A stretch of DNA of 64,000 nucleotides from Hydrogenophilales bacterium. Lineage in GTDB: Bacteria; Pseudomonadota; Gammaproteobacteria; Burkholderiales; Thiobacillaceae. The stretch covers positions 248,001 to 312,000 of the forward strand of contig JADJCP010000003.1 in NCBI GenBank assembly GCA_016703155.1. The letters run 5' to 3'. The notes under the pieces are model-generated. The model saw only the letters and a program-made list of their open reading frames with translations, was not told the DNA's origin and ran no database searches. This document shows, one piece after another, positions 16,875 to 25,530 of this stretch (the first letter of the stretch is position 1; each line of letters starts with the position of its first letter). The translations under genes and the position numbers were made by a program.

Positions 16875-17831
16875 TCAGTCCTTGTCGCCGCAACCACAGT
16901 CGCCGGGCTGGCCGGGCGGGGCACAATACTTTTCGTCCTCGATCTTGTCCCGGTTGGCCAGGAATTCGGCCTTGATCTGTTCGGCTTGTGCCTTCAGGCG
17001 CTCGGTGCGCGCTTCGTAGGCGCCGTCCTTTTCCAGGACGATCTTGTCTTCGCCGAACAGCACCTGGCGCAGGAAGGCATAACCGAAGTCCATCAGCTTT
17101 TCGTCATCGGCGAGCAACTCGGCGAGTGTTTCCACCGGCATGTCGTAGGTCGTGTTGAACGCGTCGCTGACGACAAAGGCGCGGAAGCGGTCGATGTCGT
17201 AGCTGACCATGAAGAATAGTTGGTTGGAGATGATCGGCGGCTTGCCGATGGCCGGTCCGGCGGATTTCTTCTTGAGGATCAGCTGACGCCAGCCACGGCC
17301 TTTTTCGTCGTATTCGGCGGCACCCTGGCCCTGGCGATATTGATCGATGGTCTGGGTGTCGGGCTCCTGATGGCCGAGGCAGGTTGCTTCCTGGACCAGG
17401 GCGAAGGACAGCCGGTCGGTGTATTCGTCGGAGCGGCGCACCGAGAGCAGGGCGACGGGGTAGTAGCGGCAGGCCGTCGGCCGGTCTTCATAGACGCTGC
17501 AACCTTCGGGAACCATGAACTGGCAGGCGGTGCCGCCTTCGACGGCACGGAGTTTGACGCCCGGGGTGCCGTCCTTGTCGATCTCGTAGGGAACCGTGTG
17601 CTTTTTCAGAAACTCGCCGGACGACAGGCCCAGGCGATTTTTCAGGCGCAGGATGTCATAGGGGGTGAGGGTGATGTCGATGTTGCCGCAGCAGACGTTC
17701 CAGCATTTGACGTCCTTGTGGCAGCGAAACTTGAGCGGGGTGTCGCCGTCGAGCATGTTGGGCATGACCGGGCTGTGCTCGAAGGGCGCGTCCTTGGCCA
17801 GGTTTTTGAATTGATCGTCGTATTGATCCAT
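16875..17831 (-). CDS. YkgJ-family cysteine-cluster (Zn/Fe-chelating) protein
   Basis: 318 residues from the ATG at 17831, which has GAGGA upstream; an in-frame ATG at 17900 is less likely. The N-terminal half carries the family pattern of spaced cysteines: CHKDVKCWNVCCGN, then CQFMVPEGCSVYEDRPTACRYYP. The C-terminus adds a second Cys-rich tail (CAPPGQPGDCGCGDKD). YkgJ-like proteins are presumed metal or Fe-S binding, function unknown. It follows aprA on the same strand but behind a terminator, so it may have its own promoter. Confidence 0.85.
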   Translation of the reverse strand: MDQYDDQFKNLAKDAPFEHSPVMPNMLDGDTPLKFRCHKDVKCWNVCCGNIDITLTPYDILRLKNRLGLSSGEFLKKHTVPYEIDKDGTPGVKLRAVEGGTACQFMVPEGCSVYEDRPTACRYYPVALLSVRRSDEYTDRLSFALVQEATCLGHQEPDTQTIDQYRQGQGAAEYDEKGRGWRQLILKKKSAGPAIGKPPIISNQLFFMVSYDIDRFRAFVVSDAFNTTYDMPVETLAELLADDEKLMDFGYAFLRQVLFGEDKIVLEKDGAYEARTERLKAQAEQIKAEFLANRDKIEDEKYCAPPGQPGDCGCGDKD

Positions 17832-17889
17832 GGTGGTCCTCGAACGGGTAAGTCTGAAGGCATTGCCGGAGCGGCCGGCGGAGACAGCG

Positions 17890-17940
17890 TCAAGACGCAA
17901 GGGCAGGCATTCTAGCCGAGTTGCTGCCCTTGCGTCTTGA
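17890..17940. repeat. Perfect 17-bp inverted repeat upstream of the YkgJ gene
   Basis: Arms TCAAGACGCAAGGGCAG (17890-17906) and its exact complement (17924-17940) surround a 17-nt loop. It lies 59-109 nt upstream of the YkgJ-family start and 43 nt past the aprA terminator. It has no T-tract on either side, so it may be an operator, a processing hairpin or an RNA-stabilising structure. Confidence 0.7.
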
Positions 17941-17982
17941 TGCTAAAGCCCTGACACGATTGATGATTTCGTGCCCGGAAGA

Positions 17983-18015
17983 AAAAACCGGACGCCTTGT
18001 GAGCGTCCGGTTTTT
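17983..18015 (-). terminator. Terminator after aprA (bidirectional)
   Basis: Stem CCGGACGC / GCGTCCGG with flanking A and T tracts on both sides (loop CTTGTGA), 16 nt beyond the aprA stop on the minus strand. Confidence 0.9.
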
Positions 18016-18030
18016 CAGCAGGCCAGTCGC

Positions 18031-20043
18031 TTAGTGAGCGGCGGGCTTGAACAGCTTGGACTTGTCGACCAGATCGACGTGGGCGCGCTTGAAGCAGGTC
18101 CACTTCTGCGTCGTCTTGTCGTAGATCGAGTTGACGAAGCAGTGCCAGTTTTCCTCGTCGACGAAGTTCTTGTCGGCGCGGTAGTAGAAGCCGGGGTAAC
18201 GGCTTTCCTGGCGGAACATGATGTGGCGCATGTGGGCTTCCGCCGTAAGGATACGGTGGTAGTTTTCCCAGGCGCGCAGCAGTTCGTGCAGATCCTTGGC
18301 ACGCATCTTCAGAGCGTCTTCCTTCAGCATGTCCAGCTTTTCGGCGGCCACGTTGAGCATGTGCTCGTTGGTGATGTAGTAGGGGGCGACACCGGCAACG
18401 TACTCGTCCATGATCTTCTGGAGGCGGAACTGCAGCATCTTCGGCGTGATGTAGTTCGGGTTCACGTCGATGGCGGTGGTGTAGTCCTTGAACTCCAAGT
18501 AGTTACGGACCGGACGGTAGATGGCATCAACCAGGTCTTCGACGGAGGTGTCGAGCTCGGGCTTGAAGTCCTTGTTGTCCAGGCAGTACTTGACCATTGC
18601 CTTGGCGGCCAAGCGGCCTTCGGCGTGCGAGCCGGAGGAGAACTTGTGGCCGGAAGCGCCCACGCCGTCACCGGCGGTGAACAGACCGTTGACCGTGGTC
18701 ATGCCGCGGTAGCCCCAGTTCCAGCCGGAAGGCAGGTGAGCAGGCACGCCAGCTTCGGTTTCGGTGGTCGGTGCACCGACGTCTTCCGGACCGGAGGTCC
18801 AGATACCGCAGCAACCGGAGTGCGAACCGAGCAGGTAGGGCTCGGTGGGCATCAGCTCGGAGTTCTTCTTCTCGGGCTCGACGTTCTCGCCAACCCAGAT
18901 GCCGCACTGGCCGACGCACATGTCCAGGAAGTCTTCCCAGGCTTCAGCTTCGAGGTGCTTCACTTCACGCGGCGTCAGGGTTTCGCGCAGCTTGCCGAGG
19001 GCGGTGACGGTGTCCATCCAGATCGGGCCGCGACCTTCCTTCATTTCCTTCAGCATCAGGTGGTTGCGCAGGCACGAAGCGGGCACGGCAGCCTGACCAT
19101 ACGGAGGATAGTCGTTCAACATATCCTTGTTCTTGGTCATGTAGGTTTCGCCGAAGGCGTTGGTGGCTTGGGACTTGAACAGCAGGAACCAGGCACCGAC
19201 CGGGCCGTAACCGTCCTTGAAGCGGGCGGGAACGAAGCGGTTTTCCATCATGGTCAGCTCGGCGCCGGCTTCAGCCGCCATCGAGTAGGTGGAACCGGCG
19301 TTCCACACCGGATACCAGGCGCGGCCAGTACCTTCGCCCACGGAACGCGGACGGAAGATGTTGACGCAACCGCCGGCGGCCAGCAGGATGGCCTTGGCCT
19401 TGTAGACGTGCAGGGTATGGTCGCGGGTCGAGAAGCCGACGGCACCGGCGATGCGGTTCTTGTCGTTCTTGTCGTTGACCAGCTTGACGATGAAGATGCG
19501 CTCTTGAATGCGGTCCAGGCCGAGGGCCTTCTTGGCGGCTTCAGCAACGATCCACTTGTAGGATTCGCCGTTGATCATGATCTGCCACTTGCCGGAACGC
19601 ACGGGCTTGCCGCCATCCTTCAGCGGGGTCATGCCCTGGGCACCGTCGTGACGCTCGCCGTTTTCGTCCAGCTTCCAGATGGGCAGGCCCCATTCTTCGA
19701 ACAGGTGCACGGACTCGTCGACGTGGCGGCCGAGGTCGTAGGCCAGATCGTCACGGGTGATGCCCATCAGGTCGTTGGAGACCATGCGCGCGTAGTCGGC
19801 GGGATCCTGCGTGTCGCCGATGTAGGTGTTGATGGCGGACAGACCTTGAGCCACGGCGCCGGAACGGTCCATGGCGGCCTTGTCGACCAGTTTGATCTTC
19901 AGATCGGTGCCGGTGGCGGCCTTGGCGGCCTCGGCCCAGCGGACGATCTCGTAGGCGGCGCCACAGTTGGCCATGCCACCACCGATCATGAGGATGTCGA
20001 CTTCCTCTTGGATAACTTCGGGATTACCAAATACACCAGCCAT
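18031..20043 (-). CDS. aprA: Adenylylsulfate (APS) reductase alpha subunit
   Basis: 670 residues, full length for dissimilatory AprA. N-terminal FAD-binding Rossmann motif (DILMIGGGMANCGAAYE), DRSGAVAQGLSAINTY, WKLDENGER, AILLAAGGCVNIFRPRS and GLFTAGDGVGASGHKFSSG are all typical of AprA. It catalyses interconversion of sulfite plus AMP with APS in the cytoplasm, with the AprB iron-sulfur subunit. In a sulfur oxidiser it runs in the sulfite-oxidising direction. Only 18 nt separate it from aprB; a strong terminator follows. Confidence 0.97.
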   Translation of the reverse strand: MAGVFGNPEVIQEEVDILMIGGGMANCGAAYEIVRWAEAAKAATGTDLKIKLVDKAAMDRSGAVAQGLSAINTYIGDTQDPADYARMVSNDLMGITRDDLAYDLGRHVDESVHLFEEWGLPIWKLDENGERHDGAQGMTPLKDGGKPVRSGKWQIMINGESYKWIVAEAAKKALGLDRIQERIFIVKLVNDKNDKNRIAGAVGFSTRDHTLHVYKAKAILLAAGGCVNIFRPRSVGEGTGRAWYPVWNAGSTYSMAAEAGAELTMMENRFVPARFKDGYGPVGAWFLLFKSQATNAFGETYMTKNKDMLNDYPPYGQAAVPASCLRNHLMLKEMKEGRGPIWMDTVTALGKLRETLTPREVKHLEAEAWEDFLDMCVGQCGIWVGENVEPEKKNSELMPTEPYLLGSHSGCCGIWTSGPEDVGAPTTETEAGVPAHLPSGWNWGYRGMTTVNGLFTAGDGVGASGHKFSSGSHAEGRLAAKAMVKYCLDNKDFKPELDTSVEDLVDAIYRPVRNYLEFKDYTTAIDVNPNYITPKMLQFRLQKIMDEYVAGVAPYYITNEHMLNVAAEKLDMLKEDALKMRAKDLHELLRAWENYHRILTAEAHMRHIMFRQESRYPGFYYRADKNFVDEENWHCFVNSIYDKTTQKWTCFKRAHVDLVDKSKLFKPAAH

Positions 20044-20061
20044 TATGAGTTCCTTTCCTGA

Positions 20062-20535
20062 TTACTTGCGGATCAGCTCGGCGGGGTTGCCAACGCGGTA
20101 GCCGTTCTGCTCCATGTGATTGAAGAAGCCGCTTTGGGCGATCTTCGACATGTCGGCCTGGGGCTTGCCGCCGTAGCAGTCGATGGAACCCTCGGGGGTG
20201 GTGCGGATCGGGAACTTGAAGCGCTTCAGGGTGCCGTTGCGGAACTTGATGGTCCACATGATGGAGTCGGAACCGCGCAGGGGCTGCACTGAGCCGCCCA
20301 GGGGAACGATGTCGGCGTAGTGGCGGACTTCGATGGCCTGTTGCGGGCAAATCTTGACGCAGCTGTAGCACTCCCAGCACTGCTCGGGTTCCTGGTTGAA
20401 GGCGCGCATGGCGTGACCGGTTTCCGAGCCGTCCTTGTCGAGCTTCATCAGGTCGTGCGGGCAGATGTACATGCAAGCGGTCTTGTCCTGACCCTTGCAG
20501 CCGTCGCACTTGTCGGTACGAACATAGGTAGGCAT
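20062..20535 (-). CDS. aprB: Adenylylsulfate (APS) reductase beta subunit (ferredoxin)
   Basis: 157 residues. Two [4Fe-4S] clusters are indicated by DKCDGCKGQDKTACMYICP and QCWECYSCVKICPQQAIEV, followed by the AprB tail that wraps the alpha subunit. AprB passes electrons between the AprA flavin and the membrane. Start at 20535 has AAGGAGATT upstream. No aprM or qmo gene lies between it and sat; the 184-nt gap contains no reading frame of interest. Confidence 0.96.
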   Translation of the reverse strand: MPTYVRTDKCDGCKGQDKTACMYICPHDLMKLDKDGSETGHAMRAFNQEPEQCWECYSCVKICPQQAIEVRHYADIVPLGGSVQPLRGSDSIMWTIKFRNGTLKRFKFPIRTTPEGSIDCYGGKPQADMSKIAQSGFFNHMEQNGYRVGNPAELIRK

Positions 20536-20695
20536 GAATCAAATCTCCTTGTTAGCTAACAATCCGCTGGGATGTCTCGGATAACCTTCCGTTATCCGAG
20601 GCACCCTTGGCGCGGTCCATTCAGACAGCGAGCCCAACCATGGCCGGGGCGTATCGCGATTCCGCTTCCGGGGGCCCGTGTACCAAATACGATTG

Positions 20696-20713
20696 CCCGG
20701 CCCGAAGGCCGGG
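20696..20713 (-). terminator. Hairpin after sat
   Basis: CCCGGCC / GGCCGGG stem, TTCG loop when read on the minus strand, 7 nt past the sat stop. There is no T-tract, so it may terminate weakly or protect the 3' end, allowing read-through into aprB-aprA. Confidence 0.5.
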
Positions 20714-20719
20714 GGGTGT

Positions 20720-21937
20720 TCAGGCGGCCGAGTGACCTTTCAGTTCGACCTTGACGTTTTCTTCGGCGCTCAGACCGGCGTAATATTTTTGTAGAACCTT
20801 GGCGACTTCAGGGCGGCTGAATTCGACCGGCAGGTCCTGGCCTTCGGAGAGCATCGAACGCACCTTGGTGCCGGACAGCAGGATGCGGTCGTCCTTGGTG
20901 TGCGGGCAGGTGCGCTGCGAGGCCATGCCGCCGCACTTGTTGCACCAGAAGGTCCAGTCGATGTTCATGTTGACGGTTTCCAGCGAGCCCTTGGGGATCT
21001 CGTCGAAGATCTTCTGGGCGTCGAAGGGACCGTAGTAGTCGCCTACACCAGCGTGGTCACGGCCGACGATCAGGTGCGAGCAGCCGTAGTTCTGGCGGAA
21101 CAGAGCATGCAGCAGGGCTTCGCGCGGGCCGGCATAGCGCATGTCCAGCGGGTAGCCGGCCTGGATCACGGTGTTCGGGGCGAAGTAGTTGTCGACCAGC
21201 GTGCTGATCGCCTCGGAGCGGACTTCGGCGGGGATGTCGCCCGGCTTCAGCGCGCCCAGCAGGGAGTGGATCAGGACGCCGTCCATGGTCTCGATGGCGA
21301 TCTTCGCCAGATACTCATGGGAGCGGTGCATCGGGTTGCGCGTCTGGAAGGCGGCGATCTTCGCCCAGCCCAGCTTCTCGAACAGCGCGCGCGTTTCGGC
21401 GGGGGTCATGAACTGGTCGCCGTACTCTTCCTTGAAGGTGCCGGTGGACAGCACCTTGACCGGGCCGGCCAGGTTGATCGCGCCCTGATCCATGACCATC
21501 TTGACGCCCGGGTGGGCGATGTCGGTGGTCTTGTAGACCTGCATGCACTCGTGGCCTTTGTCGATGCCGTAGATCTCGGTGACCTTCATGGTGCCCATGA
21601 TCGCGCCGGACTCGCCGTTCACCAAGGCGACATCCTGGCCCAGGCTCAGGGTCTGCGCCGTGCCGGCGTCGGTGGACAGGGTGACTGGGATCGGCCAGAA
21701 GGTGCCGTTGGCCATGCGGTAGCCGTCGCAGACGCCCGCCCAGTCGGCGTGGGTCATGAAGCCTTCCAGCGGGGTGAAGCCGCCGATGCCCATCATGATC
21801 AGATCGCCGGTCTCGCGCGAGGTCAGCTTGATCTTGGTGAGGGACTGGGCACGGGCCAGTTCGGCCTCGCGGGCAGCGCCCTCGAGCAGCAGAGGCTTCA
21901 GTTCGCCACCGCCGTGGGGTTTCACGAGTCGGGACAT
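20720..21937 (-). CDS. sat: Sulfate adenylyltransferase (ATP sulfurylase)
   Basis: 405 residues, homo-oligomeric Sat type as in dissimilatory sulfur metabolism. Signature motifs FQTRNPMHRSHEYL (nucleotide-binding, HxxH-like) and IVGRDHAGVGDYYGP are present, plus a Cys/His group (WCNKCGGMASQRTCPH) found in this Sat type. It converts APS and pyrophosphate to ATP and sulfate, the last step of the indirect sulfite oxidation route begun by AprAB. Start at 21937 is preceded by AAGGAG. Head of the sat-aprB-aprA set, transcribed away from an AT-rich intergenic region. Confidence 0.96.
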   Translation of the reverse strand: MSRLVKPHGGGELKPLLLEGAAREAELARAQSLTKIKLTSRETGDLIMMGIGGFTPLEGFMTHADWAGVCDGYRMANGTFWPIPVTLSTDAGTAQTLSLGQDVALVNGESGAIMGTMKVTEIYGIDKGHECMQVYKTTDIAHPGVKMVMDQGAINLAGPVKVLSTGTFKEEYGDQFMTPAETRALFEKLGWAKIAAFQTRNPMHRSHEYLAKIAIETMDGVLIHSLLGALKPGDIPAEVRSEAISTLVDNYFAPNTVIQAGYPLDMRYAGPREALLHALFRQNYGCSHLIVGRDHAGVGDYYGPFDAQKIFDEIPKGSLETVNMNIDWTFWCNKCGGMASQRTCPHTKDDRILLSGTKVRSMLSEGQDLPVEFSRPEVAKVLQKYYAGLSAEENVKVELKGHSAA

Positions 21938-22025
21938 GCGGGCTCCTTAAAAGGTTTAGTGAATACTTATATATTGCGCGGAGCGGCAGAATAGCACGTG
22001 CGTCCCGGCGTCCTAATCCAAGATA

Positions 22026-22041
22026 TTTATTTGCAAATAAA
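22026..22041. promoter_or_regulatory. 16-bp perfect palindrome in the sat divergent promoter region
   Basis: TTTATTTGCAAATAAA is self-complementary and sits in a distinctly AT-rich stretch (about 22010-22110) between sat (start 21937, minus) and the lipoprotein gene (start 22148, plus). It is 89 nt upstream of the sat start. A dimeric regulator site is a reasonable inference; no known family was matched. Confidence 0.5.
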
Positions 22042-22147
22042 GAATTTCGATGTTTTGGTCTTGTTGTAATTTATTGATTTTTCAAAATAAAATTTCCACG
22101 ATCTTGGGTTGACAAAGTTCTCTGGACAGCTGCGGTTACGGGCTAGA

Positions 22148-22894
22148 ATGGATCTCGCCATGGACATGCTCCCGCCGCTAAAACCGATCCTCTCCGCCGC
22201 GCTGCTGCTTGGGGCGCTACTGCTTTCCGGTTGCGCCGGGCAGGAAATCCAGCGCAAGTCGGGGGCGTCCACAGCCCGCCCCTTCAATGTCGCCAGCCTC
22301 GCCAAGAGCGAGATCGACCAACTCACCGAGTTGACCCAGCGTGAAGTTCTGGCAGGCTTGGAACGCTTGGCGGTGAAACTCTACAAGCGCAATCCCGCTG
22401 AATATCGCAAGTCAGGCGCGAGCGATCCCGAGAGCGCCGGCAAACGCGTGTTCGCCGACCTGCCGCGCTGGCAGGAGGTGGCGCCGCTCCGGCCCGACTG
22501 GCAACCGGGACTGCGTTCGGCCTTCGACGAGGCCACCCCGGACGACCGCGTGCGCATTTTCATGTCGGGTTTGCTGTCGATGGTCATGGCCTCGTATAAC
22601 CAGCGCACCGAGTTTTTTCTTACCGACAGCCTGGATGCCCAGAAGCTATATAACAGCGCCCGGAATATCGAAGTGGCCGCCTGGAAACTGGCCAATGCGA
22701 AATTCGCCAACGGCCAGAATGTCCTGCTTAGCAACGCCCTGGACGGTGACGCCCAGAACCTCAGCTTCGAACGCGAATTCGGCAAGCTTATCGCCCAGCA
22801 GGATTTGCTCGCGCTGGTCATCGAAGGGCGCACGCAACGAACTGTCACGCGTGTTTTGCAGAATGTCGCCACGTTCGTCTTTATTCCCATTTAA
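22148..22894 (+). CDS. Lipoprotein of unknown function
   Basis: About 248 residues from ATG 22148 (a second ATG at 22160 is possible). Signal peptide with lipobox LLLSGCAG. The rest is mainly helical (YNQRTEFFLTDSLDAQKLYNSARNIE, ELAKWKLA-like) and shows no domain I can name. It precedes the AIM24 gene by 21 nt, likely cotranscribed. Probably anchored in the periplasm or outer membrane. Confidence 0.75.
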   Translation: MDLAMDMLPPLKPILSAALLLGALLLSGCAGQEIQRKSGASTARPFNVASLAKSEIDQLTELTQREVLAGLERLAVKLYKRNPAEYRKSGASDPESAGKRVFADLPRWQEVAPLRPDWQPGLRSAFDEATPDDRVRIFMSGLLSMVMASYNQRTEFFLTDSLDAQKLYNSARNIEVAAWKLANAKFANGQNVLLSNALDGDAQNLSFEREFGKLIAQQDLLALVIEGRTQRTVTRVLQNVATFVFIPI

Positions 22895-22915
22895 ATAATT
22901 GATACGAGAATTGAC

Positions 22916-23713
22916 ATGGCCATGGACGTGATCGACTACGACATATTCGGCGACGACATGCAGTATGTCGAAGTGGAACTGGACCCCGGCGAGGCGGCTG
23001 TCGGCGAAGCCGGCATGATGATGTTCATGCAGGACGGCATCGAGATGGAAACCGTCTTCGGCGACGGTTCCGCCGCCCAGGCCGGCCTGATGGGCAAGCT
23101 CATGGGCGCGGGTAAACGTCTGCTCACCGGCGAATCGTTGTTCTCCACGGTGTATTCCAACCAAGCCAGCGGCAAGCGCCGTGTCGCGTTCGCCGCGCCC
23201 TATCCCGGCAAGATCATCGCCATCGACCTGAAGCAGATCGGTGGCACACTGATCTGCCAGAAAGATTCGTTCCTCTGCGCCGCCAAGGGCGTCTCGCTCG
23301 GTATCGCCTTCCAGAAGCGTATGGGCGTCGGCTTTTTCGGCGGCGAAGGCTTCATCCTGCAAAAGCTCGAAGGCGATGGCATGGTGTTCTTCCACGCCGG
23401 CGGTACCCTTGCAGAGAAGAATTTGGCGCCGGGCGAAGTCATTCGCGTCGACACCGGCTGTATCGCCGCCATGCAGCCTTCGGTGGATTTCGATATCCAG
23501 TATGTCGGCAAACTCAAGACCGCCCTGTTCGGTGGCGAAGGCATGTTCTTCACCAAGCTGACCGGCCCCGGCAAAGTCTGGCTGCAAACCCTGCCGTTCT
23601 CGCGCCTCGCCAACCGCATCCTTGCCGCCGCGCCAAGGGCCGGCGGCCGCGCACAAGGCGAAGGCTCCGTGCTGGGCGGATTGGGTGGTTTGCTCGACGG
23701 CGACAATTCGTGA
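22916..23713 (+). CDS. AIM24 / TIGR00266 family protein
   Basis: 265 residues. Repeated beta-strand pattern with VELDPGEAAVGEAGMMMFMQDGIEM, YPGKIIAIDL, DSFLCAAKGVSLGIAF, GEGFILQKLEGDGMVFFHAGG and a Gly-rich C-terminal tail. This is the AIM24 double beta-roll family, widespread and of unclear function in bacteria (a mitochondrial relative affects membrane organisation in yeast). No signal peptide, so cytoplasmic. Confidence 0.88.
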   Translation: MAMDVIDYDIFGDDMQYVEVELDPGEAAVGEAGMMMFMQDGIEMETVFGDGSAAQAGLMGKLMGAGKRLLTGESLFSTVYSNQASGKRRVAFAAPYPGKIIAIDLKQIGGTLICQKDSFLCAAKGVSLGIAFQKRMGVGFFGGEGFILQKLEGDGMVFFHAGGTLAEKNLAPGEVIRVDTGCIAAMQPSVDFDIQYVGKLKTALFGGEGMFFTKLTGPGKVWLQTLPFSRLANRILAAAPRAGGRAQGEGSVLGGLGGLLDGDNS

Positions 23714-23820
23714 TGTCCGCAATAAAACCGTAACGCGGCGCTGTGAAACTATCGGGTTAGTCGGCCCGGCGACCTCGCCTCGGCTCGCTTGAACAATTCG
23801 TCATACAACGGGAGTTGCAA

Positions 23821-24276
23821 TTGGATTTGATTCTATGGCGCCATGCCGATGCCGAAGACGGTGTCGACGATATGGCGCGACGCTTGACCGAGATCGGCCG
23901 CAGGCAGGCAAAGCAGGTAGGCAAATGGCTGGACGACACCCTGCCCGGTGACACCCGGATCATCGTCAGTCCGGCGATGCGTGCTCAAGAAACCGCGCGT
24001 GGCCTGGGCCGGGCCTATGCCACTCTGGAGGAACTGGCGCCGGGCGCCGATGCGGTCGATGTCATGCTGGCCAGCGGCTGGCCCGAGGCCAAGGGGGCGG
24101 TGCTGGTGGTCGGCCATCAGCCGACCCTGGGCCGGCTGGCCTCCATGCTGCTGTTCGGCGTCGAGCAGGATTTCACCATGAAAAAGGGCGCCCTGCTCTG
24201 GCTCACCAACCGGGTGCGCCGCGACGAGCGCCAAGTGGTGCTGAAGGCGGCGCTTTCGCCAGGGCTTCTGCCTTAG
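23821..24276 (+). CDS. sixA: Phosphohistidine phosphatase SixA
   Basis: About 151 residues from TTG 23821, chosen because GGGAG lies 6 nt upstream; another TTG 6 nt earlier is possible. Histidine-phosphatase fold with the catalytic RHADAE at the N-terminus, SPAMRAQETA and VVGHQPTL. SixA removes phosphate from His residues, in E. coli from Hpt domains and the nitrogen PTS. Its end is 4 nt from the convergent HDOD gene. Confidence 0.9.
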   Translation: MDLILWRHADAEDGVDDMARRLTEIGRRQAKQVGKWLDDTLPGDTRIIVSPAMRAQETARGLGRAYATLEELAPGADAVDVMLASGWPEAKGAVLVVGHQPTLGRLASMLLFGVEQDFTMKKGALLWLTNRVRRDERQVVLKAALSPGLLP

Positions 24277-24280
24277 ACGC

Positions 24281-25501
24281 TCAGTCGAGCCCGAGTTGCT
24301 CGACCCAGGCGATGGCTTCCAGGTGGGCCTGGTTGACCTGTTCCGGGGTGAGCATCAAGGCATAGGCCATCATCTCGATGTTATCGCCGTCCTGCGATTC
24401 GCAGGCCTCGGCGAGCGCCAGGACCGGGCCATACAAGCCGCTGCGGTCACGCAGGGCGTCGGCGATGCTCTCGGCGATGACCAGCCGTTCCAGGATCGAA
24501 TCCATCGGTGTTTCGAGCAGGGCATCGAGCATGGAAAACACTCCGGTGATGAACAGGTTGTCGCGGTCCGCTTTGCTGACGATGTGCCCGCCGAGCAGTT
24601 CGCAGAGCCGGCCCCGGGTGATGGCGGTGCGCACCAGCGCCGGCGTGCCCTGGCCGCTGCTGGCGGTGGCCAGCAAAAGGGTCAGCCAGCGGTAAAGCGG
24701 CTGCACGCCGAGGATGGAGATGGCGTGGCGGATCGACTGCACTTCGCACGACAGGCCAAAACCCGCGGAGTTGATATAGCGCAGCAGTTTGAAGGTCAGG
24801 GCGACGTCTTTCTTGAAAAGTAGCTCGATATCGCCGGGTTCGGCGTTGCCGCGTACCTTGTCGAGCAATTGCAGGACGACCGCCTGCGATGGGTTGATGA
24901 CGCGGGCGCTGAGGTTTTCCGGGCGGGCAAAGTAATAGCCCTGAAAATAATCGAAGCCCATCGCCTGACATTGCCGGAAAGTGGCCTGGTCTTCGACGCG
25001 CTCGGCGATCAGCTTGACCGCGTGGCTGTAACGCAGGCGCTGCACGAAAGCGCTCAAGTTTTTGTCCGATTTGCCCTGGGCGCTGATCTTGGCGTAGGTG
25101 ACATATGGCAGCAGGGCTTCGCGCTCCGAGCCTTCCTCCAGGTTGTCCATGGAAAAGCGATAGCCGAGGGTGGCCAGTTCGCGCAGTCTCTCGACTACCT
25201 CCGGGGTTGGGCCGACCTTGCCGGTAAGTTCGATGACGATTTTATCGGGTGGCAACAGGGTCGTCGTGGCACTGAGCAGGGTCTCGGCGCCCATGTTGAT
25301 GAAGGCCAGTTTGCCTTCGAGCAGCCAGTGCGTACCCATGTCGAAAAGGGTATTGGCGATGACCTGGATGCCGGCCTGGAGCTCGCTGCCGATCAGGGCA
25401 TTGTCGGCGTTTTCCGCATGCCGGAAGAGCAGTTCATAGCCTAGTAATCGATGCCCGGCGTCGACGATCGTCTGTCGGGCCAGGAACGCATTCGCGGCCA
25501 T
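24281..25501 (-). CDS. EAL-HDOD signalling protein (YuxH type)
   Basis: 406 residues. N-terminal degenerate EAL-like domain (RQTIVDAGHRLLGYELLFR, KIVIELTG, AKISAQGKSD, GFDYFQGYYF) then an HDOD domain (LLFKKDVALTFKLLRYINSA, SIRHAISILGVQPLYRWL). The EAL signature is replaced, so c-di-GMP hydrolysis is not expected; the YuxH/CdgJ group affects motility and biofilm in several bacteria. It lies 29 nt after cheA on the same strand, consistent with a role in motility. Confidence 0.88.
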   Translation of the reverse strand: MAANAFLARQTIVDAGHRLLGYELLFRHAENADNALIGSELQAGIQVIANTLFDMGTHWLLEGKLAFINMGAETLLSATTTLLPPDKIVIELTGKVGPTPEVVERLRELATLGYRFSMDNLEEGSEREALLPYVTYAKISAQGKSDKNLSAFVQRLRYSHAVKLIAERVEDQATFRQCQAMGFDYFQGYYFARPENLSARVINPSQAVVLQLLDKVRGNAEPGDIELLFKKDVALTFKLLRYINSAGFGLSCEVQSIRHAISILGVQPLYRWLTLLLATASSGQGTPALVRTAITRGRLCELLGGHIVSKADRDNLFITGVFSMLDALLETPMDSILERLVIAESIADALRDRSGLYGPVLALAEACESQDGDNIEMMAYALMLTPEQVNQAHLEAIAWVEQLGLD

Positions 25502-25530
25502 GTTCTACCTCGTTTAGCCATATATGAAAA

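Noticed and set aside
17971..20061. 696-codon plus-strand frame opposite aprA
   Set aside because: aprA is unmistakable on the minus strand; the antisense product shows no motif.
22109..22149. Sigma-70 promoter from TTGACA at 22109
   Set aside because: The -35 match is perfect but no acceptable -10 lies at 16-18 nt; the TAGAAT further down is 29 nt away and overlaps the start codon.
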